Source: Thiobacillus sp.
GTDB lineage: Bacteria > Pseudomonadota > Gammaproteobacteria > Burkholderiales > Thiobacillaceae
Length of the DNA: 20,708 nt
Direction: 5' to 3'
Assembly: GCF_024708915.1 (NCBI RefSeq)
Contig: NZ_JANJXQ010000072.1
Span: forward strand, 1 to 20,708
Under the pieces are notes generated by a model. It searched no databases. It saw only the letters and a list, made by a program, of their open reading frames with translations, and was not told where the DNA came from. Each line of letters opens with the position of its first letter. Within the stretch, counting starts at the first letter, position 1. Both the position numbers and the translations under genes were made by a program. Positions 1 to 10,035 of the stretch are shown piece after piece.

Positions 1-1200
<1,200 letters not shown>

Positions 1201-1252
1201 GGTGGCGTGAGGCTCGGTGAGGGGTGAGGGGAGAAGTGTGAGGGCGGCTGCG

Positions 1253-1273
1253 CCTGACTCCTGACGCCTGACT
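1253..1273. repeat. Three 7-base tandem units in the accB-accC gap
   Basis: Three consecutive units CCTGACT, CCTGACG and CCTGACT end two bases before the accB stop codon. A second run with a 7-base period, based on GGTGAGG, lies a little nearer accC at about 1217-1231. Together they fill much of the 75-base gap between the two genes. The role is unknown; it could be simple slippage sequence in the mRNA leader of accC. Confidence 0.6.
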
Positions 1274-1275
1274 CC

Positions 1276-1722
1276 TTACCCGATAACAAACAGCGGCTCG
1301 CCGTATTCAACCGGCTGGCCGTTTTCGACCAGAATGGCCTTGATCACGCCGCCCTGGTCCGCTTCGATTTCGTTCAGCAGTTTCATCGCCTCGATGATGC
1401 ACAGCGTGTCGCCGGCATTCACGCTCTGGCCGACTTCGGCAAAGTTTTTCGAGCCCGGGGCCGGGGCGCGGTAGAACGTGCCCACCATGGGCGAGCGTAC
1501 GACGTGGCCTTCGGGGATGGCGTCTTCCGCCGGGGCGGCGGCTGCCGCCGGTGCCGCCGGGGCGGCTGCGTGGATATATTGCGGCTGGGGAGACATCATC
1601 ATCGGCGCGCCCGCAATGCTTTTGGCGATGCGGACTTTTTCTTCGCCTTCGGTGATTTCCAGCTCGGCAATGCCGGAGGCTTCGACCAGGTCAATGAGTT
1701 TTTTCAGTTTTCTGAGATCCAT
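1276..1722 (-). CDS. accB: Biotin carboxyl carrier protein of acetyl-CoA carboxylase
   Basis: AccB carries the biotin that AccC carboxylates and that the carboxyltransferase then unloads onto acetyl-CoA. The 148-residue protein starts [18 protein letters not shown], the normal N-terminal helix. An Ala/Pro-rich linker covers about residues 40-68, followed by a C-terminal biotinyl domain. The biotinylation motif EAMKLLNEI places the modified lysine at residue 114. Length and layout are normal for the family. The ATG at 1722 has AGGA six bases upstream and matches the family start, so in-frame codons further upstream are ignored. The 5' end overlaps the end of aroQ by 32 bases, which suggests translational coupling. 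Confidence 0.97.
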   Translation of the reverse strand: MDLRKLKKLIDLVEASGIAELEITEGEEKVRIAKSIAGAPMMMSPQPQYIHAAAPAAPAAAAAPAEDAIPEGHVVRSPMVGTFYRAPAPGSKNFAEVGQSVNAGDTLCIIEAMKLLNEIEADQGGVIKAILVENGQPVEYGEPLFVIG

Positions 1723-2221
1723 GGGAGGTCCTGTTTTGGAGATGGCGCAGCGCGTATTCCAGCGCCAGTTCGTAGCCGTGCGCGCCCAGACCGGACACCA
1801 CGCCGACGGCGAGGTCGGAAAAGTACGAGTGATGGCGGAAGGATTCGCGCGCGTAGATATTGGAAAGATGAACTTCAACGAAAGGGATGGCGGTGGCTGC
1901 CAGGGCGTCGCGCAGGGCGACGCTGGTGTGGGTGTAGCCTGCCGGGTTGATGACGATGAAATCGACGCGGTCGCGCACGGCCTGATGCACCCGGTCGATC
2001 AGGGCGCCTTCATGATTGTGCTGAAAGGTTTCGACGTACGCGCCGGCGGCTTTCCCGCGGCTGGCCAGCGTGCGGTCGATGTCGTCGAGCGTGGTGAAAC
2101 CATAATGTTCGGGTTCGCGGCTACCCAGCAAATTGAGGTTGGGGCCATGCAAAACCAGGACATGCGGGTACGGACTGGGGACCGATTTAGCCGCGGCGCG
2201 GCTGGTTCGTTTAGTCGTCAT
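1691..2221 (-). CDS. aroQ: Type II 3-dehydroquinate dehydratase
   Basis: AroQ removes water from 3-dehydroquinate to form 3-dehydroshikimate, the third step of the shikimate pathway. The 176-residue protein shows the type II signatures in order: [17 protein letters not shown] (25-41, with Arg35 and the catalytic Tyr40), HNHEG (68-72), [17 protein letters not shown] (91-107), EVHLSN (116-121, with the catalytic His118) and FRHHSY (128-133). It is longer than the usual length of about 145-150 because of a basic N-terminal extension of some 18 residues and a polar C-terminal tail. The ATG at 2221 is preferred; an in-frame GTG at 2278 would add 19 residues unlike the family. The tail overlaps the accB start by 32 bases. 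It is the first gene of the aroQ-accB-accC group. Confidence 0.95.
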   Translation of the reverse strand: MTTKRTSRAAAKSVPSPYPHVLVLHGPNLNLLGSREPEHYGFTTLDDIDRTLASRGKAAGAYVETFQHNHEGALIDRVHQAVRDRVDFIVINPAGYTHTSVALRDALAATAIPFVEVHLSNIYARESFRHHSYFSDLAVGVVSGLGAHGYELALEYALRHLQNRTSHGSQKTEKTH

Positions 2222-2468
2222 GGCGGCGAGTTTGCCGTAAATGAAGGTAAATTGTCCAGATATTGACGCTATTGACACGGCCCGACGATGTTTGAACCCG
2301 CCCTGTATTTCTCACGGCATCCTGCTTTGACCGGTTCGCTGGCCCGTCTCAATAGAACGCTGTTTTTAATGCTTATTGATTCGGCCTCCCGCGCTGCCAC
2401 ACACAGCCCGGGCAAGCCGAACCTTGATGCCACTTCAAACTCCATCTGGCCGAATCAATAAATTGCAA
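2222..2468. other. Gene-free stretch upstream of aroQ
   Basis: This 247-base gap between the thioredoxin-like gene and aroQ holds no credible gene. It should carry the aroQ operon promoter on the minus strand, but I see no convincing -35/-10 pair. Visible structure includes a 7-base direct repeat TATTGAC at 2261-2267 and 2270-2276, one helical turn apart, about 40-55 bases before the aroQ start. An inverted repeat at 2373-2461 is listed separately. Confidence 0.5.
2373..2461. repeat. Perfect 14-base inverted repeat around a 61-base core
   Basis: The arm TTATTGATTCGGCC at 2373-2386 is matched exactly by its reverse complement at 2448-2461. The core contains the palindrome GCCCGGGC at 2406-2413. 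Neither outer side has a T-run, so this is not an ordinary intrinsic terminator. No flanking target-site duplication is obvious. It sits seven bases from the stop codon of the thioredoxin-like gene. It could be a small non-autonomous element or a structured 3' untranslated region. Confidence 0.55.
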
Positions 2469-2996
2469 CTATGCGGCGATTTTGCGCAAGGTGGCTTCAA
2501 GCGTGGCGCGGGATAATCGCCCCAGGTGGCGCAGCACGATGTTGCCGTTGCGATCGAGCACGATCGTGTAAGGCAGCGCTCCGCCCGGATTGCCCAGTTG
2601 CCGTGCCAGGCCATGGGCGGCGCCTTCGCCGATCAGGATCGGGTAATCGACCGGCTGGCGCCGCAGGAACTGCGCGACGTTGGCCGGGTTGTCGATGGCG
2701 ATGCCGAGAAATTCGACCCCATGAGGCCGATATTGCTCGCGCAGGGCGGCAAAATCCGGCATTTCCTCGCGGCACGGTGCGCACCAGCTGGCCCAGAAAT
2801 TCAGCACCACGACCTGACCGCGCCATTGCGACAGGTGCTGCGTCTGTCCCTGCAGGTCCGGAAAGCCGAGTTGCCACAGCGCGGCGACAGCGGGTGCCGC
2901 AGGCGCGCGCGGTGCGTAGCGGGCCTGGGCCAGCCAGATCCCCGCGGCCATGGCGGCCAGCGCCAGGGGGATGAAATAAAGCAGTTTTTTTCGCAT
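2469..2996 (-). CDS. TlpA/ResA-like thiol-disulfide oxidoreductase, membrane-anchored
   Basis: The 175-residue protein has an N-terminal signal-anchor (about residues 4-24, [19 protein letters not shown]) and then a periplasmic thioredoxin-like domain. The active site is [13 protein letters not shown] with Cys72 and Cys75, and a likely cis-Pro loop follows in [10 protein letters not shown]. In System II cytochrome c biogenesis such proteins (ResA, CcsX) reduce apocytochrome CXXCH cysteines before haem attachment. The position behind resB and ccsB on the same strand supports that job; substrate specificity is inferred. The start at 2996 is chosen because MRKKLLYF gives a clean signal-anchor; longer in-frame versions add an Arg/Pro-rich stretch. 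No good ribosome-binding site is visible. The 180 bases between ccsB and this gene hold no convincing gene. Confidence 0.9.
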   Translation of the reverse strand: MRKKLLYFIPLALAAMAAGIWLAQARYAPRAPAAPAVAALWQLGFPDLQGQTQHLSQWRGQVVVLNFWASWCAPCREEMPDFAALREQYRPHGVEFLGIAIDNPANVAQFLRRQPVDYPILIGEGAAHGLARQLGNPGGALPYTIVLDRNGNIVLRHLGRLSRATLEATLRKIAA

Positions 2997-3176
2997 GGCT
3001 GCATTGTCCGCGAGCGCGTCGCGCCGCCGCAGGCGGGGCGACGGCGGGCGCCTCAAACATTCCGGGTTGCGTCGGCTGCCGGCGTTGCGGACGCGACCGG
3101 CGCGGCGCGCGTCGGCTGCATCGTCGGTTTCATGCCGGACGGCGGGGCAGCGGCGTTGCCCATCGGGCGGCTGATC

Positions 3177-4316
3177 TTACAGCGTGCCGTAGGAATGCAA
3201 TCCCGACAGGAACATGTTGACGCCGATGAAGGCGAAGATGGTGACGAACAGGCCGACTATCGCCCACCAGGCCAGCATCGGTCCGCGCAGGCCCTTGACC
3301 AGGCGGATGTGCAGCCAGGCGGCGTAGTTCAGCCACACGATCAGCGCCCAGGTTTCCTTCGGATCCCACGACCAGTAGCCGCCCCAGGCTTCGGCCGCCC
3401 ACATCGCGCCGAGGATGGTGGCGATGGTGAAAAAGGCAAAACCGATGGCGATGGCCTTGTACATGACGTCGTCGATCACTTCCAGCTTGGGCAGGCGGCT
3501 GGCGAGGATGCCGCGCCCCGCAAGCAGGTAGGCGACGCCGAGCATGGCAGCAATGGAGAAGGCGCCGTAGCCGATGAAGTTGGCAGGCACGTGCAGCTTC
3601 ATCCACCACGATTTGAGCGCAGGCACCAACGGCTGGATTTCATGCGCACCGCGGTCGAAGGTGTACCACAGGATGAAGCCGACCGCGGCGGAGATCACCA
3701 GCAGCACGAAGGCGCCCATCTGCCGGGTCTGGTAACGCGCTTCGTAATACAGATACATCATCGCGGTGATGAGGCAGAACAGCACGAAGACCTCGTACAG
3801 GTTGGACACCGGAATGTGGCCGACGTCGGCGCCGACGAGATAGGACTCGTACCAGCGCACCATCAGGCCGATGAAGCCCATGGCCACCGCGACCCAGGTC
3901 AGCGTGCTGCCGGTCTTCATGGTGAATTCGGAGCGCGCCAGCATCCCGCCCCAGTAAGCCAGCGTCGCCAGCCCGAACAGCGCGCACATCCACATGATGG
4001 CGGCCTGGCTGGAAATCAGGTATTTGAGGAAGAAGGCCTCCTCCATGCGCGCCAGACTGCCGCCGTACTGGCTGACGGCGAACAGGCTGACCGCACCGAC
4101 CACGATGAACAGCGGGCGGAACGGTTTCCAGAACCAGCCGAATACCGCCAGCGACGGAATCGCCGCCAGCAGGATGGCTTTTTCATAGATGTCCATGTAG
4201 TCGCCGAAGCGCCACAGGGCGAACAGGGCGCCCGTCGCGACGATGGCGGCAAACAGCCAGTCGAACCACGACAGGCGCTTCAGCAGCGGGGCGGGTTGGT
4301 TGAGGGCGAGTTCCAT
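3177..4316 (-). CDS. ccsB: System II cytochrome c biogenesis protein CcsB (ResC/CcsA family)
   Basis: This polytopic inner-membrane protein works with ResB as the haem exporter and cytochrome c synthase of System II. The 379-residue sequence is strongly hydrophobic, with about eight membrane segments. It contains the tryptophan-rich WWD haem-handling motif WGGYWSWDPKETW at 311-323, the conserved SNLYEVFVLF at 171-180, and candidate haem-ligand histidines at 242 (KLHVPANFIGYG) and 336 (AAWLHIRL). The ATG at 4316 has GGAG eight bases upstream. Naming is confused in the literature: this is the ResC-like partner, called CcsB in many annotations and CcsA in chloroplasts. It lies between resB and the thioredoxin-like gene on the same strand, so one haem-assembly unit is likely. 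Confidence 0.95.
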   Translation of the reverse strand: MELALNQPAPLLKRLSWFDWLFAAIVATGALFALWRFGDYMDIYEKAILLAAIPSLAVFGWFWKPFRPLFIVVGAVSLFAVSQYGGSLARMEEAFFLKYLISSQAAIMWMCALFGLATLAYWGGMLARSEFTMKTGSTLTWVAVAMGFIGLMVRWYESYLVGADVGHIPVSNLYEVFVLFCLITAMMYLYYEARYQTRQMGAFVLLVISAAVGFILWYTFDRGAHEIQPLVPALKSWWMKLHVPANFIGYGAFSIAAMLGVAYLLAGRGILASRLPKLEVIDDVMYKAIAIGFAFFTIATILGAMWAAEAWGGYWSWDPKETWALIVWLNYAAWLHIRLVKGLRGPMLAWWAIVGLFVTIFAFIGVNMFLSGLHSYGTL

Positions 4317-4372
4317 GGCGGTATCTCCGGGTTATTGGGTTATTGCCCAAGCGTGTTCAAAAACATTTTTTG

Positions 4373-4481
4373 TCCGCGAAGGGCGCGAAGGCGCGCGAAG
4401 AAATTCTCTTCATGGCGACTTCGTCTGGAGACAGCCATCGACTCCTGTTTCTACTTCGCGTCTCTTCGTGTCCTTTGCGGA
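4373..4481. repeat. Imperfect inverted repeat of CGCGAAG type in the resB-ccsB gap
   Basis: The 28-base arm at 4373-4400 begins TCCGCGAAGGGCGCGAAGG. The arm at 4454-4481, read as reverse complement, begins TCCGCAAAGGACACGAAG. They agree at 22 of 28 positions and flank a 53-base spacer. Arms built of CGCGAAGG-like units resemble dispersed intergenic repeats of proteobacterial genomes; that likeness is from memory, not a search. The pair fills most of the 172-base gap between resB and ccsB and would fold into a long hairpin in the operon transcript. Confidence 0.6.
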
Positions 4482-4488
4482 TACGTTT

Positions 4489-6501
4489 TTATTTCACCAG
4501 CGTATCCAGCGCCTGCGCGTGCCGGGTGAATTCCTTCTCGAAATCGATCGTGTGCTTGGCCGACGACATCGCCAGCAGCGCGTGCCCCGGTTTGATGCGC
4601 AGCCAGACCCGGCGCTCGCGCACGTAGAGCATGAAGAATACGCCGAGCGTCAGCAAAAGCGAACCGAAATAGACCACGTTCTTGCCGGGCGAGCGGGTGA
4701 GTTGCAGGCCGCTTGCCTTGACTTCGTCGTACTGCATCAGTTGCAGATAGACCGGCGCGCCGTAGACGAACATGTCGCTCACGCCGTTGAGGGTGTCGCG
4801 CACCAGCCAGCCGGTCGCGTCGTCGGGTTTGGGCGCGGGCAGCCCGTCCTGGCGGTTGGCAACTTGCAGCGCCTCGAACGCGGTGAGTTCCAGGATGCGC
4901 AGATAGGTGCCGGCCGCCTTTTCGCGTTCGGCTTCCGGTACATTGGTCTCGATGAATCCGCCCAGCGCCTGGAAGCCGCCTTCGGCAAACAAAGCCAGCA
5001 CCTGGGCGGCACTGGATGTCAGCTTGTCTTCGATTTCGCTGCCCCAGGCATCCTGCGGCAGCGCCTGGCGGGCGAAGCGCGCGGCAATTTCGGGGCGCAA
5101 GCCGGCATTCAGCAGTGCGCCGCGCAGCCGCATGAAACTATCGATCTTGCCGTCGGCATCGAGCGGCATGCGCATGTAGCGGAAGGACTCGTTCGGCGAC
5201 TCGCGCACGCCCGACATCATGTACCAGCGGCCGTCCAGTTCCAGCGGCAGCATGTAGTTGGAAAACTCGCGCGCCTGTCCGCGCGCGTCGCGCAGCTTGT
5301 ACTGGAAGCTCGGGCCGACGTTGCGCAGATGCCGGTTGTCGCTGACCGGGCTGCCGCCGAGCACGCTCATGGCGTTGCCGGACGCGGCAATTTCGCCGCC
5401 CATGTTTTCGATGTTGAACGGGCGGAAATCGATGAACTCGATGGTGTAGTCGCCCGCCGCGCTGGTCAGCGTGGCGCTCTGGAGCACTGTACCTTCGATG
5501 GGGAAAGATGCGGCCGTGGGGGCGAACAGATTCCAGCCGCGCAGCGTCAGGCGGGTGCCGCCGTCGGCAAAGCTTGCCTGGTAAATCGCGATGCCGTCGT
5601 GGATCAGCGGGTGGTTGACGGCGATCGTCGCTTCCCTGATTTTTTTGCCGGAAGGGTCGAACAGCTCGATGTCGCTCTCGAAGCTTTTGGGCTGCCCCGT
5701 CGTGTAGTGCTCGATGCGGAACTGCTTCAACGCCACGGTAAACGGCAGGTCCTGCACCAGGTAACCGTCGGCCACATTCAGGAAGGCCACGTCCGCGCTG
5801 GAGCCTTCGGGAATTTGCACGCTGCCGCGGAACGACGGGTTGGACGGGGCCAGGCGCGAAATCGCCGGCACCTGGCTTTGCGGGATGTCGCGCGTCTCGA
5901 TCTTCTTGTAACCCAGCAGTTGCTGCACCTTGAACACCAGATTGCCGTCCATCAGGCCGCCGATGCAGATCATCACGATGGCCGAATGCGCCAGCAGATA
6001 GCCGAGGCGGTTCCAGCTGCCGGCTTTGGCGGCAAGCAGCACGCCGTCTTCGCGCGGCAGGTTTTTGACTTTGTATCCCTGGCCTTCGAGATAGCGTTGT
6101 GCGCTGGCGGCGAGCGCGGCGGGCGGGTGTTCCGTGGCGGCTTCGTGCCGGTGCTTGAACGCATTCAGCGACTGTTCGCTGACGTGCTCGCGAAAGCTCT
6201 TCATCTCGCGCACGAAGTTCGGCGCGTTGCGATAGATGCAGACGCTGGTCGAAACGACGAGAAAGGTCAGGATGAGTAGAAACCAGGCGGCGTGATAGAC
6301 GTCGTACAGCCCCAGTTTTTCAAACACCTGGAACCAGAACGGTCCGAACTGGATGATGTAGTTGTTGTACGGTTCGGCCTGTTTCAGCACCGTGCCGACA
6401 ATCGAGGCGACTGCCAGGATGGACAGCAGGCTGATGGCAAAACGCATCGAACTCAACAGTTCGAACAGGGACTTGCCGAAGGAGTGGGAGGCAGTGTTCA
6501 T
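4489..6501 (-). CDS. resB: System II cytochrome c biogenesis protein ResB
   Basis: ResB (Ccs1) pairs with the ResC/CcsB protein to carry haem across the inner membrane and attach it to apocytochromes. The 670-residue protein has membrane segments at about 21-39, 72-90, 167-184 and 609-626. A large periplasmic domain lies between the third and fourth. His172 in LAHSAIVMICIGG lies in the third segment, where a haem ligand is expected. The start MNTASHSFGK at 6501 is typical. The frame stays open to a GTG at 6534, but that codon lies inside the terminator hairpin. No clear Shine-Dalgarno sequence precedes either start. The gap to ccsB is 172 bases and contains the inverted repeat. The upstream gene is cytochrome c4 on the same strand, separated by an intrinsic terminator. 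Confidence 0.95.
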   Translation of the reverse strand: MNTASHSFGKSLFELLSSMRFAISLLSILAVASIVGTVLKQAEPYNNYIIQFGPFWFQVFEKLGLYDVYHAAWFLLILTFLVVSTSVCIYRNAPNFVREMKSFREHVSEQSLNAFKHRHEAATEHPPAALAASAQRYLEGQGYKVKNLPREDGVLLAAKAGSWNRLGYLLAHSAIVMICIGGLMDGNLVFKVQQLLGYKKIETRDIPQSQVPAISRLAPSNPSFRGSVQIPEGSSADVAFLNVADGYLVQDLPFTVALKQFRIEHYTTGQPKSFESDIELFDPSGKKIREATIAVNHPLIHDGIAIYQASFADGGTRLTLRGWNLFAPTAASFPIEGTVLQSATLTSAAGDYTIEFIDFRPFNIENMGGEIAASGNAMSVLGGSPVSDNRHLRNVGPSFQYKLRDARGQAREFSNYMLPLELDGRWYMMSGVRESPNESFRYMRMPLDADGKIDSFMRLRGALLNAGLRPEIAARFARQALPQDAWGSEIEDKLTSSAAQVLALFAEGGFQALGGFIETNVPEAEREKAAGTYLRILELTAFEALQVANRQDGLPAPKPDDATGWLVRDTLNGVSDMFVYGAPVYLQLMQYDEVKASGLQLTRSPGKNVVYFGSLLLTLGVFFMLYVRERRVWLRIKPGHALLAMSSAKHTIDFEKEFTRHAQALDTLVK

Positions 6502-6510
6502 GTGGTGGCA

Positions 6511-6538
6511 ATAAAAAAGGGTGACTTGCGTCACCCTT
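6511..6538 (-). terminator. Intrinsic terminator after cytochrome c4
   Basis: Read on the minus strand, a perfect 9-base stem AAGGGTGAC / GTCACCCTT with loop GCAA runs straight into TTTTTTAT. It lies 136 bases after the cytochrome c4 stop and its T-run ends only 9 bases before the resB ATG. It therefore either insulates resB or acts as an attenuator in the resB leader. Confidence 0.85.
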
Positions 6539-6542
6539 CCGT

Positions 6543-6653
6543 CGACTTAAGCAAGTCGGATAAGTTCACCCGCAAGGGGTAGGCCGTGGTTGTAAAGCCG
6601 ATGAATCCCTGAAGGACTCCGATCCGCTATGGGTTGAAACCCATGCGGAATCG
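6543..6653 (-). promoter_or_regulatory. Stem-loop cluster in the cytochrome c4-resB gap
   Basis: Three further stem-loops precede the terminator. The first is CGACTT/AAGTCG at 6543-6558 with a 4-base loop. The second is a short ACCC/GGGT at 6568-6580. The third, at 6620-6653, has arms built of CGAT, CCGC and ATGGGT pairing with ACCCAT, GCGG and ATCG, with only single-base bulges and a TGAA loop. Together with the terminator they make nearly the whole gap structured. It could be the 3' end of the cytochrome c4 transcript, a small RNA, or a regulatory leader of resB. No known riboswitch consensus was recognised. Confidence 0.4.
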
Positions 6654-6673
6654 TATGCGGCAACAACCGCGCT

Positions 6674-7288
6674 CTAACGCAAGCCCTGAATATAAGATGC
6701 CACTGCCTTCATGTCGGCGTCGGTCATCTTGGCGGCGATGCTGCGCATCATCTTGGCCGCGTCGTTTGCACGCTCGCCGACGCGGAAGCTGTTCAACTGG
6801 GCGTAGATGTAGTCGCTGTGCTGGCCGGCCAGGTGCGGAAACTGGGACGGAATGCCCTTGCCCTGCGGGCCGTGGCAGGAGGCGCAGGCTGGCACGCCGG
6901 CGCCTTGCACGCCGCCGCGATAGATTTTCTGGCCAATCAGCGCGAGTTCCTGATCCGCGGACGTGCCGGGCTTGGGTTGCTGGGCACTGTAATGGGCAGC
7001 CAGATTCTGCATGTCCTGCGGGCTGAGGCTGGCGACCATGCCCGACATGATGGCATTTTTACGGGCGCCCGATTTGAACTCGGCAAGCTGCTTGTAAATG
7101 TATTCGGAATTGAGGCCCGCCAGATTGGGGTTGGCGGCGGCCGCGCTGTTGCCGTCCACCGAGTGGCAAGCCGCGCAAACCTGGTTGACGATGCTTTCTG
7201 CCGCCTTGGGGTCGCCTTTATTGGCAGGGGCCGCGGCAAAAGCGGAGGTGGCGGCCAGAGCGGCGACCAGAGAGACGACGAGTTTCAT
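6674..7288 (-). CDS. Dihaem cytochrome c4
   Basis: This periplasmic electron carrier of two fused class I cytochrome domains typically passes electrons to terminal oxidases. The 204-residue precursor has a signal peptide [18 protein letters not shown], cleaved around residues 18-20. Two haem-binding sites follow, CAACH at 38-42 and CASCH at 135-139. Met84 in SGMVASLS and a methionine in [10 protein letters not shown] are the likely axial ligands. Length and twofold layout fit cytochrome c4. The ATG at 7288 has AGGAG nine bases upstream. It is divergent from engB, with 58 bases between start codons, an arrangement also known from pseudomonads. The downstream System II genes would mature it. 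Confidence 0.94.
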   Translation of the reverse strand: MKLVVSLVAALAATSAFAAAPANKGDPKAAESIVNQVCAACHSVDGNSAAAANPNLAGLNSEYIYKQLAEFKSGARKNAIMSGMVASLSPQDMQNLAAHYSAQQPKPGTSADQELALIGQKIYRGGVQGAGVPACASCHGPQGKGIPSQFPHLAGQHSDYIYAQLNSFRVGERANDAAKMMRSIAAKMTDADMKAVASYIQGLR

Positions 7289-7346
7289 CAAAAGGCTCCT
7301 GAGGCTTGCAAAACTTGGGAAAAAGGGTAGTTTAGCGGCAACTAAT
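7289..7346. promoter_or_regulatory. Divergent promoter region of cytochrome c4 and engB
   Basis: These 58 bases must hold signals for both genes. The cytochrome c4 ribosome-binding site (AGGAG on the minus strand) is visible. On the plus strand TTGCAA at about 7307 followed 16 bases later by TAGTTT is a weak -35/-10 candidate for engB, only a few bases before its ATG. No operator was recognised. Confidence 0.35.
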
Positions 7347-7973
7347 ATGACTGCCAAGCCCGTGCTCAATCGCGCCCAATTCCATACCTCGGTCGCCCAG
7401 CTGCGCGATTTGCCCTACAGCCGTGCCGAAATTGCGTTTGCGGGGCGGTCCAATGCCGGAAAATCGAGTGCAATCAATCTGTTGACGCGTAAAAACCGTC
7501 TGGCGTTCACGTCCAAAACCCCCGGCCGCACGCAGCTGATCAATTTTTTCGAACTGGATGCCGACACCTATCTGGTCGACCTGCCGGGCTACGGTTATGC
7601 AAAAGTGCCGCCCGAAGTGCGGGCGAAATGGGAAGGGCTGCTGTCGCGTTATCTGCAGGAGCGCGAAGCGCTGGCCGGAATGGTGCTGATCATGGATGCG
7701 CGCCATCCGCTCACCCCGCTGGACCGGCAGATGCTCGACTGGTTCGCCCCCACCGGCAAGCCGGTGCATATCCTGTTGTCCAAGTCGGACAAATTGTCCA
7801 ACAGCGAGAAAGCCCTGACATTGCGCCGCGTCGAACAGGAACTTGCGGCGCTGGACAGCGTCACTGTTCAGTTGTTTTCCAGCCTGTCCCGGCAGGGCGC
7901 GGAAGAGGCGGCCGCTTTGCTCGAAGGGTGGCTCGCCCAGGCCCGGCAGGGGGAGCCGCAGACAAACGGATGA
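7347..7973 (+). CDS. engB: Ribosome biogenesis GTP-binding protein EngB (YihA/YsxC)
   Basis: EngB is an essential small GTPase that helps assemble the large ribosomal subunit. The 208-residue protein shows G1 GRSNAGKS at 33-40, a G2 threonine in KTPGRTQ, G3 [12 protein letters not shown]4 SKSD (the usual form is TKxD) and G5-like SSLSRQG. Length is normal. The ATG at 7347 gives [15 protein letters not shown], a typical N-terminus. The frame is open further upstream but there overlaps cytochrome c4 coding sequence on the other strand. No strong ribosome-binding site is visible. The candidate small RNA on the opposite strand runs toward its 3' end. Confidence 0.96.
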   Translation: MTAKPVLNRAQFHTSVAQLRDLPYSRAEIAFAGRSNAGKSSAINLLTRKNRLAFTSKTPGRTQLINFFELDADTYLVDLPGYGYAKVPPEVRAKWEGLLSRYLQEREALAGMVLIMDARHPLTPLDRQMLDWFAPTGKPVHILLSKSDKLSNSEKALTLRRVEQELAALDSVTVQLFSSLSRQGAEEAAALLEGWLAQARQGEPQTNG

Positions 7974-9170
<1,197 letters not shown>

Positions 9171-9205
9171 ATTTTTGCCTGCGGCGGGCCGATAGAAACG
9201 AGTAG

Positions 9206-9223
9206 GGGGGAATGCTTTCCCCC
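9206..9223 (+). other. Stem-loop in the leader of the acyltransferase gene
   Basis: The 7-base stem GGGGGAA / TTCCCCC with loop TGCT lies eight bases before the AGGAGG ribosome-binding site of the next gene. No T-run follows on either strand, so it is not an intrinsic terminator for hemB. It may protect or regulate the mRNA 5' end. Confidence 0.5.
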
Positions 9224-9243
9224 GTGTGTCAGGAGGGTCAAAG

Positions 9244-10026
9244 GTGACGCTGAATTTGAGCAAGTTGATTGGGCGTGGCCGGAGCGTTGCCGATGATTTC
9301 GATCGAACCATCATCAGCTTCGAGTCGCCCTACCGCCTCAAGGATTTGAGTCCGCTTCCCGAGGGGGATGCCGAGGTCCAGGAAGAACGCATGGGGGAAA
9401 AACTCTTCAAGCTGCGCTTCGCGCAGCAGGATGAGGTTTTCAACCATGCCAGCATGCTGGTGCAGAAGCGTTACGCCTGGCGTGGTTTCCCCAAGGCGCA
9501 CCTGAAGAAATATCCCAATCGCATCACCATCCTGTCGTTTCACCAGGAAAGGATCGTCGGCACCGTCACGGTCGGCTACGACTCGCCGGAAGGCATGCTG
9601 GCGGAAGAAATCTACAAACCCGAAATCGACGCCTTGCGCGCCCAGGGCAGGCGGGTCGGCGAGCTCAGCAAGCTTGCCATCGACGAAAACATCGGCAGCA
9701 AGCAATTGCTGGCAAGCCTGATTCATATCGCCTATCTGTATGGCGTCATCCATGAATGTACCGACGCCATCATCGAGATCGTTCCCCGCCACAAAACCTT
9801 CTACGAAAAAATGCTGGGTTTCAAGCAGATCGGGGAAGAAAAAATGAACAACCGGGTCAATTTCCCCGTGCTGCTGATGCATCTGGAGCTGGAATACATG
9901 CGGCAGAAGATAGAAGCGCTCGGCGGCAAGGGCAAGGCAGCCAAAGACCGCAGTCTTTATCCCTACTTTTTCTCGGCGCACGACCAAGAAGGCATTCTGG
10001 GGCGCTTGCTGAAAGAGGATGCCTGA
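9244..10026 (+). CDS. GNAT-fold acyltransferase, FeeM-like (N-acyl amino acid synthase/exosortase-associated type)
   Basis: The 260-residue protein starts at GTG 9244, seven bases after a perfect AGGAGG at 9231-9236. The central part looks like the acyl-homoserine-lactone-synthase/FeeM branch of the GNAT fold. It has RITILSFHQERIVGTVTVGYDS (about 93-114), then VGELSKLAID (138-147), then a C-terminal GNAT segment with FYEKMLGFKQIGEE (186-199). FeeM-type enzymes join a fatty acyl group from acyl carrier protein to an amino acid, and related proteins occur beside exosortase genes. The substrate cannot be read from the sequence. The N-terminal 50 residues and the charged C-terminal tail were not recognised. 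It is followed nine bases later by the ThiF-like gene, so the two are probably cotranscribed. Confidence 0.75.
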   Translation: MTLNLSKLIGRGRSVADDFDRTIISFESPYRLKDLSPLPEGDAEVQEERMGEKLFKLRFAQQDEVFNHASMLVQKRYAWRGFPKAHLKKYPNRITILSFHQERIVGTVTVGYDSPEGMLAEEIYKPEIDALRAQGRRVGELSKLAIDENIGSKQLLASLIHIAYLYGVIHECTDAIIEIVPRHKTFYEKMLGFKQIGEEKMNNRVNFPVLLMHLELEYMRQKIEALGGKGKAAKDRSLYPYFFSAHDQEGILGRLLKEDA

Positions 10027-10035
10027 AGCGTCATC

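Noticed and set aside
2222..2278. Extended aroQ start at GTG 2278
   Set aside because: Adds 19 residues before an already extended N-terminus and has no better ribosome-binding site.
3053..3163. Possible 36-residue minus-strand gene between ccsB and the thioredoxin-like gene
   Set aside because: Ala/Pro/Thr-rich, no ribosome-binding site, no recognisable feature; probably spacer.
2526..4529. Long open frame on the plus strand opposite the thioredoxin-like gene and ccsB
   Set aside because: It is antisense to two well-supported genes, its translation is rich in His, Arg, Gln and Gly with no family signature, and such frames are common opposite GC-rich genes.
4243..6279. Long plus-strand open frame opposite resB
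   Set aside because: Antisense shadow of resB; composition is atypical and no domain is recognisable.
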